Positions 48,948 through 56,325 of a DNA stretch of 64,000 nucleotides are shown here, piece by piece. Every line of letters begins with the position of its first letter. The stretch's first letter is position 1. The notes below the pieces were generated by a model. That model ran no database searches. It worked only from the letters and a program-made list of their open reading frames with translations, and was not told the origin of the DNA. The DNA comes from Paenibacillus protaetiae (GTDB taxonomy: Bacteria > Bacillota > Bacilli > Paenibacillales > Paenibacillaceae): positions 1,302,001 through 1,366,000 of the forward strand of contig NZ_CP035492.1 in the NCBI RefSeq assembly GCF_004135365.1. The letters run 5' to 3'. The position numbers and the translations under genes are program-made.

Positions 48948-49676
48948 CTAGCGGAATAGCATTCTTTCTCGTTCGGTCAAACGCCGCCCTCGAACATCAA
49001 GCACCAGCTCGCCGCTGCTTAACCCCAGAATCCGGTCTGCAAACCGCTCCGCCCAGTCTCCCTGATGAAGTACTGCGATGACGGTAACTCCCTGCTCCTT
49101 GCACAGCCTTTTCAAATCGCCCAGCACCTGATCGGCCGTATGCGGATCAAGCCCGGATACCGGCTCGTCCGCCGCAATGACTTTGGCGCCATGCACCAGC
49201 GCCCGCGCGATGGCGATCCGCTGGCGTTCGCCGCCGCTCATTTTATTTACCGGCTGATGGGCTTTGTCCAGCAGCCCAAGCTTCTCGATCATATCCATCG
49301 CGCCCATATAATCGTCGCTGCGCAGCATCCCGGTCCACCGCCGCCACGCCGGCGTCTGGGTGACCGAACCGATGCTTACATTTTTCAAACCGGATTTATT
49401 CGGAAATAAGTTTGGTTTCTCTTCCAGGTAAGCGATTTCTTTGCGGACCTTAAGCTTCCCGGCAAAACCTTGCTTGAACACATTAACGCCATCTACGATA
49501 TATTCGCCGCTGTCCCATTTTTCCTGCATGGCCAGACAGCGCAGCAGCATCGACTTGCCGCTCCCGCTTAAACCTTTAACGGCTATAAATTCACCCGCCT
49601 CAGCCGTAAAGCTGATATTTTTCAGCACTTGAGGCCCCCCTGGAATACGCTTGGATAGCTGGTTAACTTTAATCAT
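48948..49676 (-). CDS. Orphan PhnC-like ABC transporter ATPase
   Basis: The 242-residue ATPase has Walker A GLSGSGKSM, signature MSGGERQRIAIARAL and Walker B KVIAADEPVSGLDP. It resembles PhnC-type phosphonate/phosphite ATPases. No permease or binding-protein gene is adjacent, so it is an orphan. ATG 49676 follows GAAGGAG. The gene is divergent from the LexA-boxed small gene and separated from it by about 150 bases, so it may also respond to DNA damage. A stand-alone role, or partnership with a distant permease, is equally possible. Confidence 0.87.
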   Translation of the reverse strand: MIKVNQLSKRIPGGPQVLKNISFTAEAGEFIAVKGLSGSGKSMLLRCLAMQEKWDSGEYIVDGVNVFKQGFAGKLKVRKEIAYLEEKPNLFPNKSGLKNVSIGSVTQTPAWRRWTGMLRSDDYMGAMDMIEKLGLLDKAHQPVNKMSGGERQRIAIARALVHGAKVIAADEPVSGLDPHTADQVLGDLKRLCKEQGVTVIAVLHQGDWAERFADRILGLSSGELVLDVRGRRLTERERMLFR

Positions 49677-49737
49677 GTTCGCGCTCCTTCTCTTCTCTAT
49701 AAATCTAGTTTAAATTAAACAAAAAACAGTTTCCACG

Positions 49738-49779
49738 CGAACAGATGTTTGCTATAATAAAAACAAGAACAAATGTTCT
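49738..49779 (+). promoter_or_regulatory. Paired LexA (SOS) boxes at a promoter
   Basis: CGAACAGATGTTTG (49738-49751) matches the Bacillus LexA consensus CGAACRNRYGTTYC at 13 of 14 positions. AGAACAAATGTTCT (49766-49779) matches at 12 of 14. A TATAAT lies between them (49753-49758), so LexA would block RNA polymerase. The first box lies between the -10 and the probable -35. Confidence 0.85.
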
Positions 49780-49824
49780 GAATATTATAAAAGCGATATA
49801 CGCCTGAAGGAGGACGGGATTACC

Positions 49825-50049
49825 ATGAATAAGCGCTGCGAAAATTTTCGTTATATGGAGAAAGGAAGGCCTTGGAGGGATTTGACTTTCAAGTTTTACG
49901 CCGATGGCGGACTGACCATTATTGACAACGGAGCAAACGAGGTAATCTCGCCTAACGATCTGAAGGGCGACAGTATGGATTTTTATGTGCGCAGGCGTAT
50001 TGAATATATAAAAAACAAGCTGGCAGCGTCCATGCAGAAATACGCTTGA
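49825..50049 (+). CDS. LexA-controlled small protein, 74 aa, unknown
   Basis: ATG 49825 has AAGGAGGACGG upstream. The product is soluble and basic, with a beta-rich first half (RDLTFKFYADGGLTIIDNG) and a helical end (DSMDFYVRRRIEYIKNKLAA). I recognise no family, and it has no membrane helix, so it is not a YneA-like division inhibitor. Two LexA boxes upstream make it a probable SOS gene. It is followed by a short GC hairpin at about 50053-50084 that lacks a U-run. Confidence 0.8.
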   Translation: MNKRCENFRYMEKGRPWRDLTFKFYADGGLTIIDNGANEVISPNDLKGDSMDFYVRRRIEYIKNKLAASMQKYA

Positions 50050-50248
50050 CGGAAGAGGCTCGCTTCGCATACGTCCTCTTCCGCTAGTTCACGCCTCCTT
50101 CTGCATGCAGCCCAGCTGTTGCAGGATGGAGCCGGAAGCCGGGAAACCGCTTATACAGTTCGTGACGGCGGTTGTTAACCCCGTTAACCTTGCCGGCCAT
50201 CCACAACGCCGCACCTCTGCGGGCTGCAAACACGATGACCGATAACGG

Positions 50249-50386
50249 TTATGGCAGTTGTTTATTAATGCCGTTAAGGCTTGGCGGACGGTTGGCAAAT
50301 TTTTTCAGCTTTACGCTTGAAGCTTTTTCATTTATGCTGGAGTCATTTTGCCGGTTGTGTATTTTTTCGCCTTTATTGAATGGCAT
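50249..50386 (-). CDS. Small basic protein, 45 aa, below usual gene-calling length
   Basis: On the minus strand an ATG at 50386 follows a very strong site, GGAGGTGATGAAA. It encodes a 45-residue hydrophilic peptide starting MPFNKGEKIHNRQND and ending RPPSLNGINKQLP. It has no hydrophobic segment and is rich in Lys, Asn and Ser, like small spore or stress proteins, but I recognise no family. The rest of the region 50050-50533 has no other convincing gene, only a possible direct repeat (a GTTGTT...CGTTAA pattern at about 50169 and 50256). Confidence 0.55.
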   Translation of the reverse strand: MPFNKGEKIHNRQNDSSINEKASSVKLKKFANRPPSLNGINKQLP

Positions 50387-50533
50387 TTTCATCACCTCCA
50401 GTATTATTATGGGATTTTCTGCCGCAAACTATGTGAACGGAATTTCACCCGGCTGGACAAAGCTCCGTTGACTTTACGTCTCCTCATAAGGTAGATTGAG
50501 GTTACGACACTAGTCGAAGGAGCCGTGCTTACG

Positions 50534-51271
50534 ATGAAACAGCATATTTTGTTTGACCTGGACGATACATTAATTCACTGCAATAAATATTTTTATATGG
50601 TAATCGAGCAGTTTGTGGATCAGATGACAACCTGGTTTGCCGGATACGAGGAAGTAACCCCCGATGCAGTCCGGGACAAACAGACGGAAATCGATATCGC
50701 AGGTGTCGCGGTCATGGGATTTAAAAGCGAGCATTTCCCGCAATCTTTTATTGACTGCTACCGGTATTTCTCCGATCTGACCGGCCGCCCACGCTCTGCC
50801 GTGGAGGAAGAGCTGCTGTGGAAAACCGGAATCAGTGTTTACGAGCTGGAAACCGAACCTTATCCGCAAATGGAAGAAACGCTTGATAAGCTGGCAAGCG
50901 CGGGACACGAACTTCATTTATATACTGGCGGAGAGCTGCTTATTCAGAAGCGTAAAATAACTAATATGCAGCTGGAGCGCTATTTTGACGATCGTATCTA
51001 TATTAGGCGGCACAAAAATACGGAAGCGCTGGAAGCTATATTATCCGGGGGCGCGTTTGACCGGAGCCATACTTGGATGATCGGCAATTCATTGCGGACA
51101 GATGTCGTCCCCGCTTTAACAGCAGGACTGCATGCCATCCATATGCTGGCCAAGTCGGAGTGGCATTACAATATTGTGCCGTTGACGATCGAACCGAAAG
51201 GCGCATTTTATACGCTGGAACGGCTTGTAGATGTACCGGATACGATCCGGCAGTATGTGTTGCGAACGTAA
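50534..51271 (+). CDS. HAD-family hydrolase
   Basis: The 245-residue protein begins ILFDLDDTLIHCNKYFY, with the HAD nucleophile motif DxDxT, followed by an alpha-helical cap. LYTGGE takes the place of motif II, and TWMIGNSLRTDVVPALTAGLHAIHM is motif IV, with Asp and the Gly-rich loop. It is a small-molecule phosphatase of unknown substrate. ATG 50534 is preferred, twelve bases after AAGGAG; a GTG at 50525 is in frame but only two bases away. It is the last chromosomal-type gene before the AT-rich pocket and ends at the terminator at 51323. Confidence 0.88.
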   Translation: MKQHILFDLDDTLIHCNKYFYMVIEQFVDQMTTWFAGYEEVTPDAVRDKQTEIDIAGVAVMGFKSEHFPQSFIDCYRYFSDLTGRPRSAVEEELLWKTGISVYELETEPYPQMEETLDKLASAGHELHLYTGGELLIQKRKITNMQLERYFDDRIYIRRHKNTEALEAILSGGAFDRSHTWMIGNSLRTDVVPALTAGLHAIHMLAKSEWHYNIVPLTIEPKGAFYTLERLVDVPDTIRQYVLRT

Positions 51272-51322
51272 TATGGCGCAGCTAAATATTAAGTAAGTCC
51301 CTAGTGGGGCTGGCTTTCTAAT

Positions 51323-51374
51323 AAACAAAGAAGCTTCTAAACCCGCTTACGTGGTTGTAGAAGCTTCTTTGTTT
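51323..51374. terminator. Bidirectional terminator at the edge of the AT-rich pocket
   Basis: Perfect 17-base arms (AAACAAAGAAGCTTCTA) with an 18-base loop that has its own AACC/GGTT pairing. It separates the HAD gene from the decayed kinase. Confidence 0.85.
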
Positions 51375-51421
51375 CCCCCCGATTTTATAATCATTCAGGT
51401 CTTCTTTTTGGACTTATTATT

Positions 51422-51978
51422 TCATATACGCCCATTGCATTCGTGACTGTATTGGCTTACGTCGTGTTCGTTAAAATTCTGGCTAGCGTACTTTAGAACC
51501 CAAGCTTTAATTTGACCTGCCACTTCTTCTACATCGTTATCAGTTGTTACAACGGTAGGCATAGCTGGGTCAAATGCTGAATCGGAAATTTCAAATAATT
51601 CTTTAGCGAAAATTTTATAATCCTGGATCATCTCATTAGACCAATTTCTCTCTCGCAAGCGTTTTTCTCGAGTCAAATCATCGCAATGTAAGTTGAGCTC
51701 ATACACATGTTTAAAGTAAGAGTAATCTACGCATTTCTCTACATCCCATGGCATTGCAGTTCCACAAATGATAGAAATTCGACCGCTTTCAGCTATTACG
51801 GGCTACTCGAAGCCAAACATTTAATATCTTTGCATCATCAGTAATGCCACATTCCAGTAGGCTATCAATGGTCAAAAACATCTACATTAGGTAGTATTCT
51901 TCTTAGTTCAGTCATTACATAAGTTTTACCTGAACCACTTGAACCGGTTACAATAAATAAAGGTAATTTCTTTTCCAT
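51422..51978 (-). pseudogene. Decayed P-loop nucleoside-kinase-like gene
   Basis: From ATG 51978 the translation opens MEKKLPLFIVTGSSGSGKTY, a Walker A, and continues to RRILPNVDVFDH, then stops. A second frame continues IDSLLECGITDDAKILNVWL as far as ARNS, and a third IAESGRIS...CGTAMPWDVEKCVDYSYF to 51422. The order matches one AAA/nucleoside-kinase-like protein of about 185 residues. At least two frameshifts are needed (an extra C near 51869 and a two-base loss near 51795), and neither lies in a homopolymer, so it looks truly degenerate. The last frame alone is about 110 codons and could be mistaken for a gene. Composition is AT-rich, unlike the flanks. Confidence 0.82.
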
Positions 51979-52062
51979 TGTAACATTTACTTCATTGTGC
52001 ACTAAACTTACTCTTCCCAATAGTTTCCTGAAATTTTAGACGTAAAGAAGTTCCATTTGTTG

Positions 52063-52087
52063 CGTTATCCTCCCGTTAATTAAACTG
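52063..52087 (-). repeat. Intergenic CTAACGG-type box 5
   Basis: Minus strand TTTAATTAACGGGAGGATAA, upstream of the decayed kinase. It matches the shared TNANTNANYTAACGG pattern seen at five gene boundaries here. Confidence 0.6.
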
Positions 52088-52140
52088 ACGCTGATTTTGT
52101 TATCTTCAACTGACTAAATAAATGTCCTTATCGGAAATAT

Positions 52141-52243
52141 TATCAAGTTCTCGTCATTTCATTTTGACAAGAACTTGATAACATAAACAAAAAAAGCCGC
52201 ATTTATGCGGCTATTAATGTCACTATGTTCTTGTCATCTGACA
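52141..52243. repeat. Hairpin repeat A (left copy)
   Basis: About 103 bases. An imperfect inverted repeat TATCAAGTTCTCGTC / GACAAGAACTTGATA is followed by AAAAAAAGCCGCAT-TT-ATGCGGCT and then GTTCTTGTCATCTGACA. A related copy lies at 53723-53828. The middle stem also gives a perfect minus-strand terminator with seven U for the lipoprotein gene. Confidence 0.75.
52189..52212 (-). terminator. Terminator of the lipoprotein gene
   Basis: Read on the minus strand: AGCCGCAT-AA-ATGCGGCT then TTTTTTT. It lies within hairpin repeat A. The remainder of the 51979-52297 gap has no gene. Confidence 0.85.
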
Positions 52244-52280
52244 CTGATTGTGTACCGGCTGCACTATTTCATTGTAGCGC

Positions 52281-52304
52281 TATCGTCTACCGTTAGCTCA
52301 ATAA
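52281..52304 (-). repeat. Intergenic CTAACGG-type box 4
   Basis: Minus strand TTATTGAGCTAACGGTAGAC; its TGA is the stop codon of the lipoprotein gene. Confidence 0.6.
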
Positions 52305-52849
52305 TTTACACTATAATTCTCTGTTACTCCCCGGTAGTATTTTCCGTCATATACACCGTCCTTCCAAATGATGTTATCTTCGCTTGATAATGCTTCAATA
52401 TTAAGAATAGATGGATCTAGCTTGTTGATAATAAGGAACCAAAATCGTCCTTGTTCTGTTTGAATAATTTTGGCTTGCTTAACTGAATTCATCTGTCTGA
52501 TAATCACTTTTTGTATCTGATTATTTGTAATTACTCCCGCAAAAGTCGATATAGAAATATTAGGATCGTTAGTCATTCCCCAAGTAAAACCGTCTCTTGG
52601 ATTTATCTCTGTATTGGCACTAGGATTCCAATATCCAGTTTTATTTGAGAAGAATGCATGACGGAATCCAGAATTATCTTGAAATAATACAAACATTCCT
52701 TCATCCACTTTTTCTTTATAAAGTAATTCAAATGATTCAGGATTTCTTATTTTCTGCAATAACATATTCATCTTTTCTTCACTATTCATAGTGCAGCCCG
52801 TTACAATCAGAATAAGAACAATCAATAAAGATATCCTTTTCAGCCGCAT
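52298..52849 (-). CDS. Small lipoprotein, unknown function
   Basis: The 183-residue product has a lipoprotein signal (RISLLIVLILIVTGC, Cys at about 19) and a soluble domain with no recognised family. It is AT-rich and probably outer-face anchored. The ribosome site AGGAGG lies only two bases before ATG 52849, which is unusually close; a downstream non-ATG start cannot be excluded. The gene ends at a shared box and hairpin repeat. Codon and base use differ from the flanking chromosome, which suggests transfer. Confidence 0.8.
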   Translation of the reverse strand: MRLKRISLLIVLILIVTGCTMNSEEKMNMLLQKIRNPESFELLYKEKVDEGMFVLFQDNSGFRHAFFSNKTGYWNPSANTEINPRDGFTWGMTNDPNISISTFAGVITNNQIQKVIIRQMNSVKQAKIIQTEQGRFWFLIINKLDPSILNIEALSSEDNIIWKDGVYDGKYYRGVTENYSVNY

Positions 52850-52939
52850 CCCCTCCTTGCTTTATTTCAAAAATATACGTTAACGTTGAGATTATTACCA
52901 TATTTTCACTGAATGTTGATGCTGCTTTATTTTGTATTA

Positions 52940-52958
52940 ATGTTCGTTAGCGTAATGA
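52940..52958 (-). repeat. Intergenic CTAACGG-type box 3
   Basis: Minus strand TTCATTACGCTAACGAAC, followed in plus orientation by a CTGCTGA-TCAC-TCAGCAG hairpin (52961-52978). It lies between the HAD-IIIA and lipoprotein genes. Confidence 0.55.
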
Positions 52959-53004
52959 AGCTGCTGATCACTCAGCAGTTTCTTCTTTGTCGTTTAATTC
53001 AACT

Positions 53005-53027
53005 ATTGTTCCCCGTTAGTTGAATAG
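53005..53027 (-). repeat. Intergenic CTAACGG-type box 2
   Basis: Minus strand TATTCAACTAACGGGGAACA, directly after the HAD-IIIA stop codon. Confidence 0.6.
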
Positions 53028-53570
53028 CTATTTTAATAGCCATTTGACAGCGTCTAATAAATCCTCAGCTATGTGGTCTGGAGCAGCTTCAAGCCATTCA
53101 TCAAAAAATTGATTATTAAGGTATTTCGCCAAATCCTTCTCGCCAGAACCTGTTTTTACTAATACTTTGGTACATCCTGCCCTTTTGGCAGCAATCATAT
53201 CGGTCCACCTATCACCAATAACAGCGCAATTCTTTAAATCAAGATCATTGTCTTGTGCTGCCTGAGCAAGCAAAGCTGGTGAGGGCTTACGGCAAGAACA
53301 ACGATCTTCATGTTGGTGTGGGCATATGTATACTTTATCAAAACCGAATGAGAGAAGTTCGTCCCGGAAGTCATTTATTGAAGCTTCACCACGTGAAATT
53401 CCAGGTTGATTGGTAAACGAATAAATGGATACGCCCGCATCCTTAAGTTTATCAATTGACTGTTTTGCAGAAGAAAATAATTTAAAAACACCTGGATAAA
53501 CAACTTGATCAGAACCACCTATAGTCCCATCTCTATCAATAAAAACAGCTTGTATTTTATACGTTGTCAT
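53028..53570 (-). CDS. HAD-IIIA phosphatase (GmhB-like)
   Basis: The 180-residue protein shows AVFIDRDGTIGG (DxDxT-type nucleophile motif), SFTNQPGISRG, the zinc-binding cluster CPHQHEDRCSCRKPSP, and IGDRWTDMIAAKRAGC (motif IV). This is the GmhB/HisB-N branch of HAD-IIIA phosphatases, which remove phosphate from sugar or histidinol phosphates. No heptose or histidine gene is adjacent, so the substrate is unknown. AT-rich and flanked by the shared boxes on both sides, it looks like a transferred gene. ATG 53570 is used; its ribosome site is weak. Confidence 0.88.
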   Translation of the reverse strand: MTTYKIQAVFIDRDGTIGGSDQVVYPGVFKLFSSAKQSIDKLKDAGVSIYSFTNQPGISRGEASINDFRDELLSFGFDKVYICPHQHEDRCSCRKPSPALLAQAAQDNDLDLKNCAVIGDRWTDMIAAKRAGCTKVLVKTGSGEKDLAKYLNNQFFDEWLEAAPDHIAEDLLDAVKWLLK

Positions 53571-53639
53571 TTAATTGATCGCCACCATTGAGCAGTTATA
53601 TTCAAGAAAACTCCCGCCCTTAATAATACCACATATTGG

Positions 53640-53664
53640 AACTATCCTGCCCGTTAGCTTAATG
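53640..53664 (-). repeat. Intergenic CTAACGG-type box 1
   Basis: Minus strand CATTAAGCTAACGGGCAGGA, upstream of the HAD-IIIA gene. The rest of the 53571-53898 gap holds no gene, only this box and hairpin repeat B. Confidence 0.6.
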
Positions 53665-53722
53665 ACTCGAACATTTCGGGGTCACGGATTTGTATAAAAG
53701 TTCTTGTCCTAATACAACTTTG

Positions 53723-53828
53723 TATAGAAGTTCTTTGTCTTGAGCAAATGACAAGAACTTCTATACATCAATTAAAAAAGCCGCAGTATATGCGACTTCC
53801 TTTGTATAGATGTTCTTGTCGTCCGACA
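53723..53828. repeat. Hairpin repeat B (right copy)
   Basis: About 106 bases, related to repeat A: TATAGAAGTTCTTTGTC / GACAAGAACTTCTATA, a less perfect AGCCGCA stem, and a GTTCTTGTCGTCCGACA end. With copy A it encloses the HAD-IIIA and lipoprotein genes. Confidence 0.72.
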
Positions 53829-53898
53829 GTTATTTTGGGGAAGTGATCTTTTGAAGCGATCTTTATTAGAGCTTTCAGCTGATTTGCGTCTGTGCTGC

Positions 53899-56313
53899 TT
53901 AAGTCGTTCCATTAACGGCGGCGGCGATTTGGATGGTGCCTTTAGACCGGTCGGCAAGAACAAGCTTGCCTTTATACGACTCCCCGCCGTTTGGTCTTTT
54001 GAAAGTAATCAAACTTGTCTCGCCTTTCTCCACCAGCGATTTTGCCATCGCTGCAGATATGGATTTGCCAAGCTGCTCTTTCCAAATGACAAACGTACAA
54101 CCTGTCCGGAATGCACTGCAGCCATACCCACGTTTTCCTTCAATAATCGTTCCGCCGCATCCTTGTCGCGGGCAAGCCGCAATTCGCTTTGGCCCGGCTG
54201 TTTGCTCGGGTGCAGCTGCTGCTCGCTTGGAGCCAGCGCTCTTTGCAGCTGCTGCGCTGCAAGCTCCGGAACGGAACGATGCTGAACGTACGGACCCTGT
54301 TCCCTCTGCGGCACTTGTACCCGGGCTGGCTGTTGCTGCTCGCTGGGAGCCAGCGCCTGCAGCCGTTTGCTTCGCACCTGTTTTTCCGGTGCTTTTGCCG
54401 GTTGTGCCTGTCCGTTTTGCGCTACGTTTGCTTCCACGGGACTCCTCCTCAAACGTTCCCGGCATCGCAGGACGCTGAACGCGAACCTTCTCGACGATAA
54501 GCGAGGCAAATTGCTTCACCTGCTCCATAAAACGCTCATCGGATGCTTCGCCACGTGAAATTTGATGGAGACGCTGCTCCCATCTTCCCGTCATTGCCGG
54601 TGAAGCAAGCAGCTCGACGCCTGCCTCACGAATCAGCTCGATAGCTGCACAGCCTTTGGATGTAATCTCCAGCTTCTTGCCAGCTAAAGATATGTAGCCA
54701 ACCTGCTTCAGCCGTTCGATCGTAGCCGCACGGGTAGCCGGCGTTCCAAGGCCGGTGTCTTTCATGGCTTCCCTCAGCTCGTCTTCTTCGACGCTTTTGC
54801 CTGCGCTCTCCATCGCTTTCAGCAGCGTGCCCTCCGTATAGGCTTTAGGCGGCTGCGTTGCCTTTTCCGTGTAGGACGCATCTTTGCACCATACCGGCTG
54901 CTCCGGCGTAACGCGCAGCGGGCCGGTCATTAACTCTTCTTCCTCATCAGGCTCCGCTTCGGCCTTTTTTCGTTTCCCTTTTGTCTTATCAGTGCTTCCT
55001 TCAGCCGTTTCCGGGTGAAGCACCACTTTCCAGCCTGGCTCCAGCAGTTCCTTCGCTTTGGTCCGAAACGTTTCATGATCTGCAACGGTTATAACCAAAT
55101 GATTGTTATACCTGGCTGGCGGATAATAATGAGACAAAAACCGGCGGACAACCATATCGTAAATTTTTTGTTCCTCTTGGCTTAGTCCGGATGCGCGTTT
55201 GGGCGTCGGCAATATCGCATGGTGATCCTCAACCTTGGACGGGTTGCATACCGCCTTATTGCCTTTATGGACACGGCTGCGGTCGGCCCCCGCCGCCAGC
55301 TCGCTATAGGGCTGTGTCCCTTGCAAAGTGTTCAGTACCTTGCCCATGACGGGAATATTCTCTTCCGTCACATAGTTGGAGTTCGTTCGCGGGTACGTGA
55401 TGACTTTATGTTTTTCATACAGCGCCTGCGCAATATCTAATGTTTTTTTCGCTGAAAAACCAAACCGGGCATTCGCTTCGCGCTGCAGCAACGTCAAGTC
55501 ATACAGCCGGAACGGATACTCTTTGCTCTCCGTCACTTCATATTGCGTAATTTGCCCTTGTTTGCCATTCACCTTCTGGGCCAGCGCTTCCGCTTTTGCC
55601 GGGTCCGTCAGCCGCTCTCCTTGCCATAAACCGCTATATATGCAGCCCTCCTGCTCAAAAACGGCTCGCACGACATAATACGTCTCCGATTGAAAAGCTT
55701 TAATCTCCTGATGCCGGTCATACAGCAGCGCAAGAACCGGAGTTTGCACTCTGCCAACCGATAATAACGCTTTGTGCCGTATCGTAAACGCACGCGAAGC
55801 ATTCATGCCGATCAGCCAATCCGCTTCACTGCGTGCCTTCGCCGCTTTCGTAAGCGGGGTATAACTATCATCGCTGCGCAGCGCGTCAAACCCTTTGCGG
55901 ATTGTCTCGGCTGTCAAATCGGATATCCACAACCGGTCGGTCGGCTGGCGGAGCTTTAAATATTGCCGGATATAATGAAAAATAAGCTGGCCTTCACGCC
56001 CGGCATCACATGCATTAATTAACCGGTTGCAGCGTTTTGCCAGCTCCCCTATCGTCTTCAGCTGGTCTTTCGTGCGGGCATTCGGCCACAGCTTGAAAGC
56101 GCCAGGTATAATAGGCAAATCCTGATCATTCCATTTTTTATAACGAGGATCGTATTGATCAGGCTCCGCTAGTGTTACCAAATGACCGATTGCCCAGCTT
56201 ATAATATAACGCTCGCCTTCCAAATAGGTGCGCCGATTGACCGCTTTAGGTTCTACAACGGCCGCAATCGTGCGCCCCATGTCCGGCTTTTCTGCAATAA
56301 TTAACGTCTTCAA
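53899..56313 (-). CDS. topB: DNA topoisomerase III
   Basis: The 804-residue type IA topoisomerase opens KTLIIAEKPDMGRTIAAVV, the TOPRIM fold of TopB. It has NACDAGREGQLIF with the metal acidic residues, and the catalytic-Tyr region ITYPRTNSNYVTEENI. The core ends near residue 620. After this comes a long Ala/Gly/Thr/Ser-rich linker of about 80 residues, then a zinc-ribbon-like C-terminus (CPRQGCGG, CSAFRTGC). TopB relaxes and decatenates single-stranded regions. The start is TTG 56313. It lies 12 bases after the lysozyme-like gene, so they are probably co-transcribed. Confidence 0.95.
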   Translation of the reverse strand: MKTLIIAEKPDMGRTIAAVVEPKAVNRRTYLEGERYIISWAIGHLVTLAEPDQYDPRYKKWNDQDLPIIPGAFKLWPNARTKDQLKTIGELAKRCNRLINACDAGREGQLIFHYIRQYLKLRQPTDRLWISDLTAETIRKGFDALRSDDSYTPLTKAAKARSEADWLIGMNASRAFTIRHKALLSVGRVQTPVLALLYDRHQEIKAFQSETYYVVRAVFEQEGCIYSGLWQGERLTDPAKAEALAQKVNGKQGQITQYEVTESKEYPFRLYDLTLLQREANARFGFSAKKTLDIAQALYEKHKVITYPRTNSNYVTEENIPVMGKVLNTLQGTQPYSELAAGADRSRVHKGNKAVCNPSKVEDHHAILPTPKRASGLSQEEQKIYDMVVRRFLSHYYPPARYNNHLVITVADHETFRTKAKELLEPGWKVVLHPETAEGSTDKTKGKRKKAEAEPDEEEELMTGPLRVTPEQPVWCKDASYTEKATQPPKAYTEGTLLKAMESAGKSVEEDELREAMKDTGLGTPATRAATIERLKQVGYISLAGKKLEITSKGCAAIELIREAGVELLASPAMTGRWEQRLHQISRGEASDERFMEQVKQFASLIVEKVRVQRPAMPGTFEEESRGSKRSAKRTGTTGKSTGKTGAKQTAAGAGSQRAATASPGTSAAEGTGSVRSASFRSGACSAAAAKSAGSKRAAAAPEQTAGPKRIAACPRQGCGGTIIEGKRGYGCSAFRTGCTFVIWKEQLGKSISAAMAKSLVEKGETSLITFKRPNGGESYKGKLVLADRSKGTIQIAAAVNGTT

Positions 56314-56325
56314 TTCATCGCCTCG

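Noticed and set aside
50172-50471. 99-codon plus-strand frame
   Set aside because: No ribosome site, and a strong minus-strand small ORF overlaps it.
52063-53664. Integron attC-like cassette sites
   Set aside because: The boxes are direct and lack paired inverse core sites (GTTRRRY with RYYYAAC); no integron integrase is nearby.
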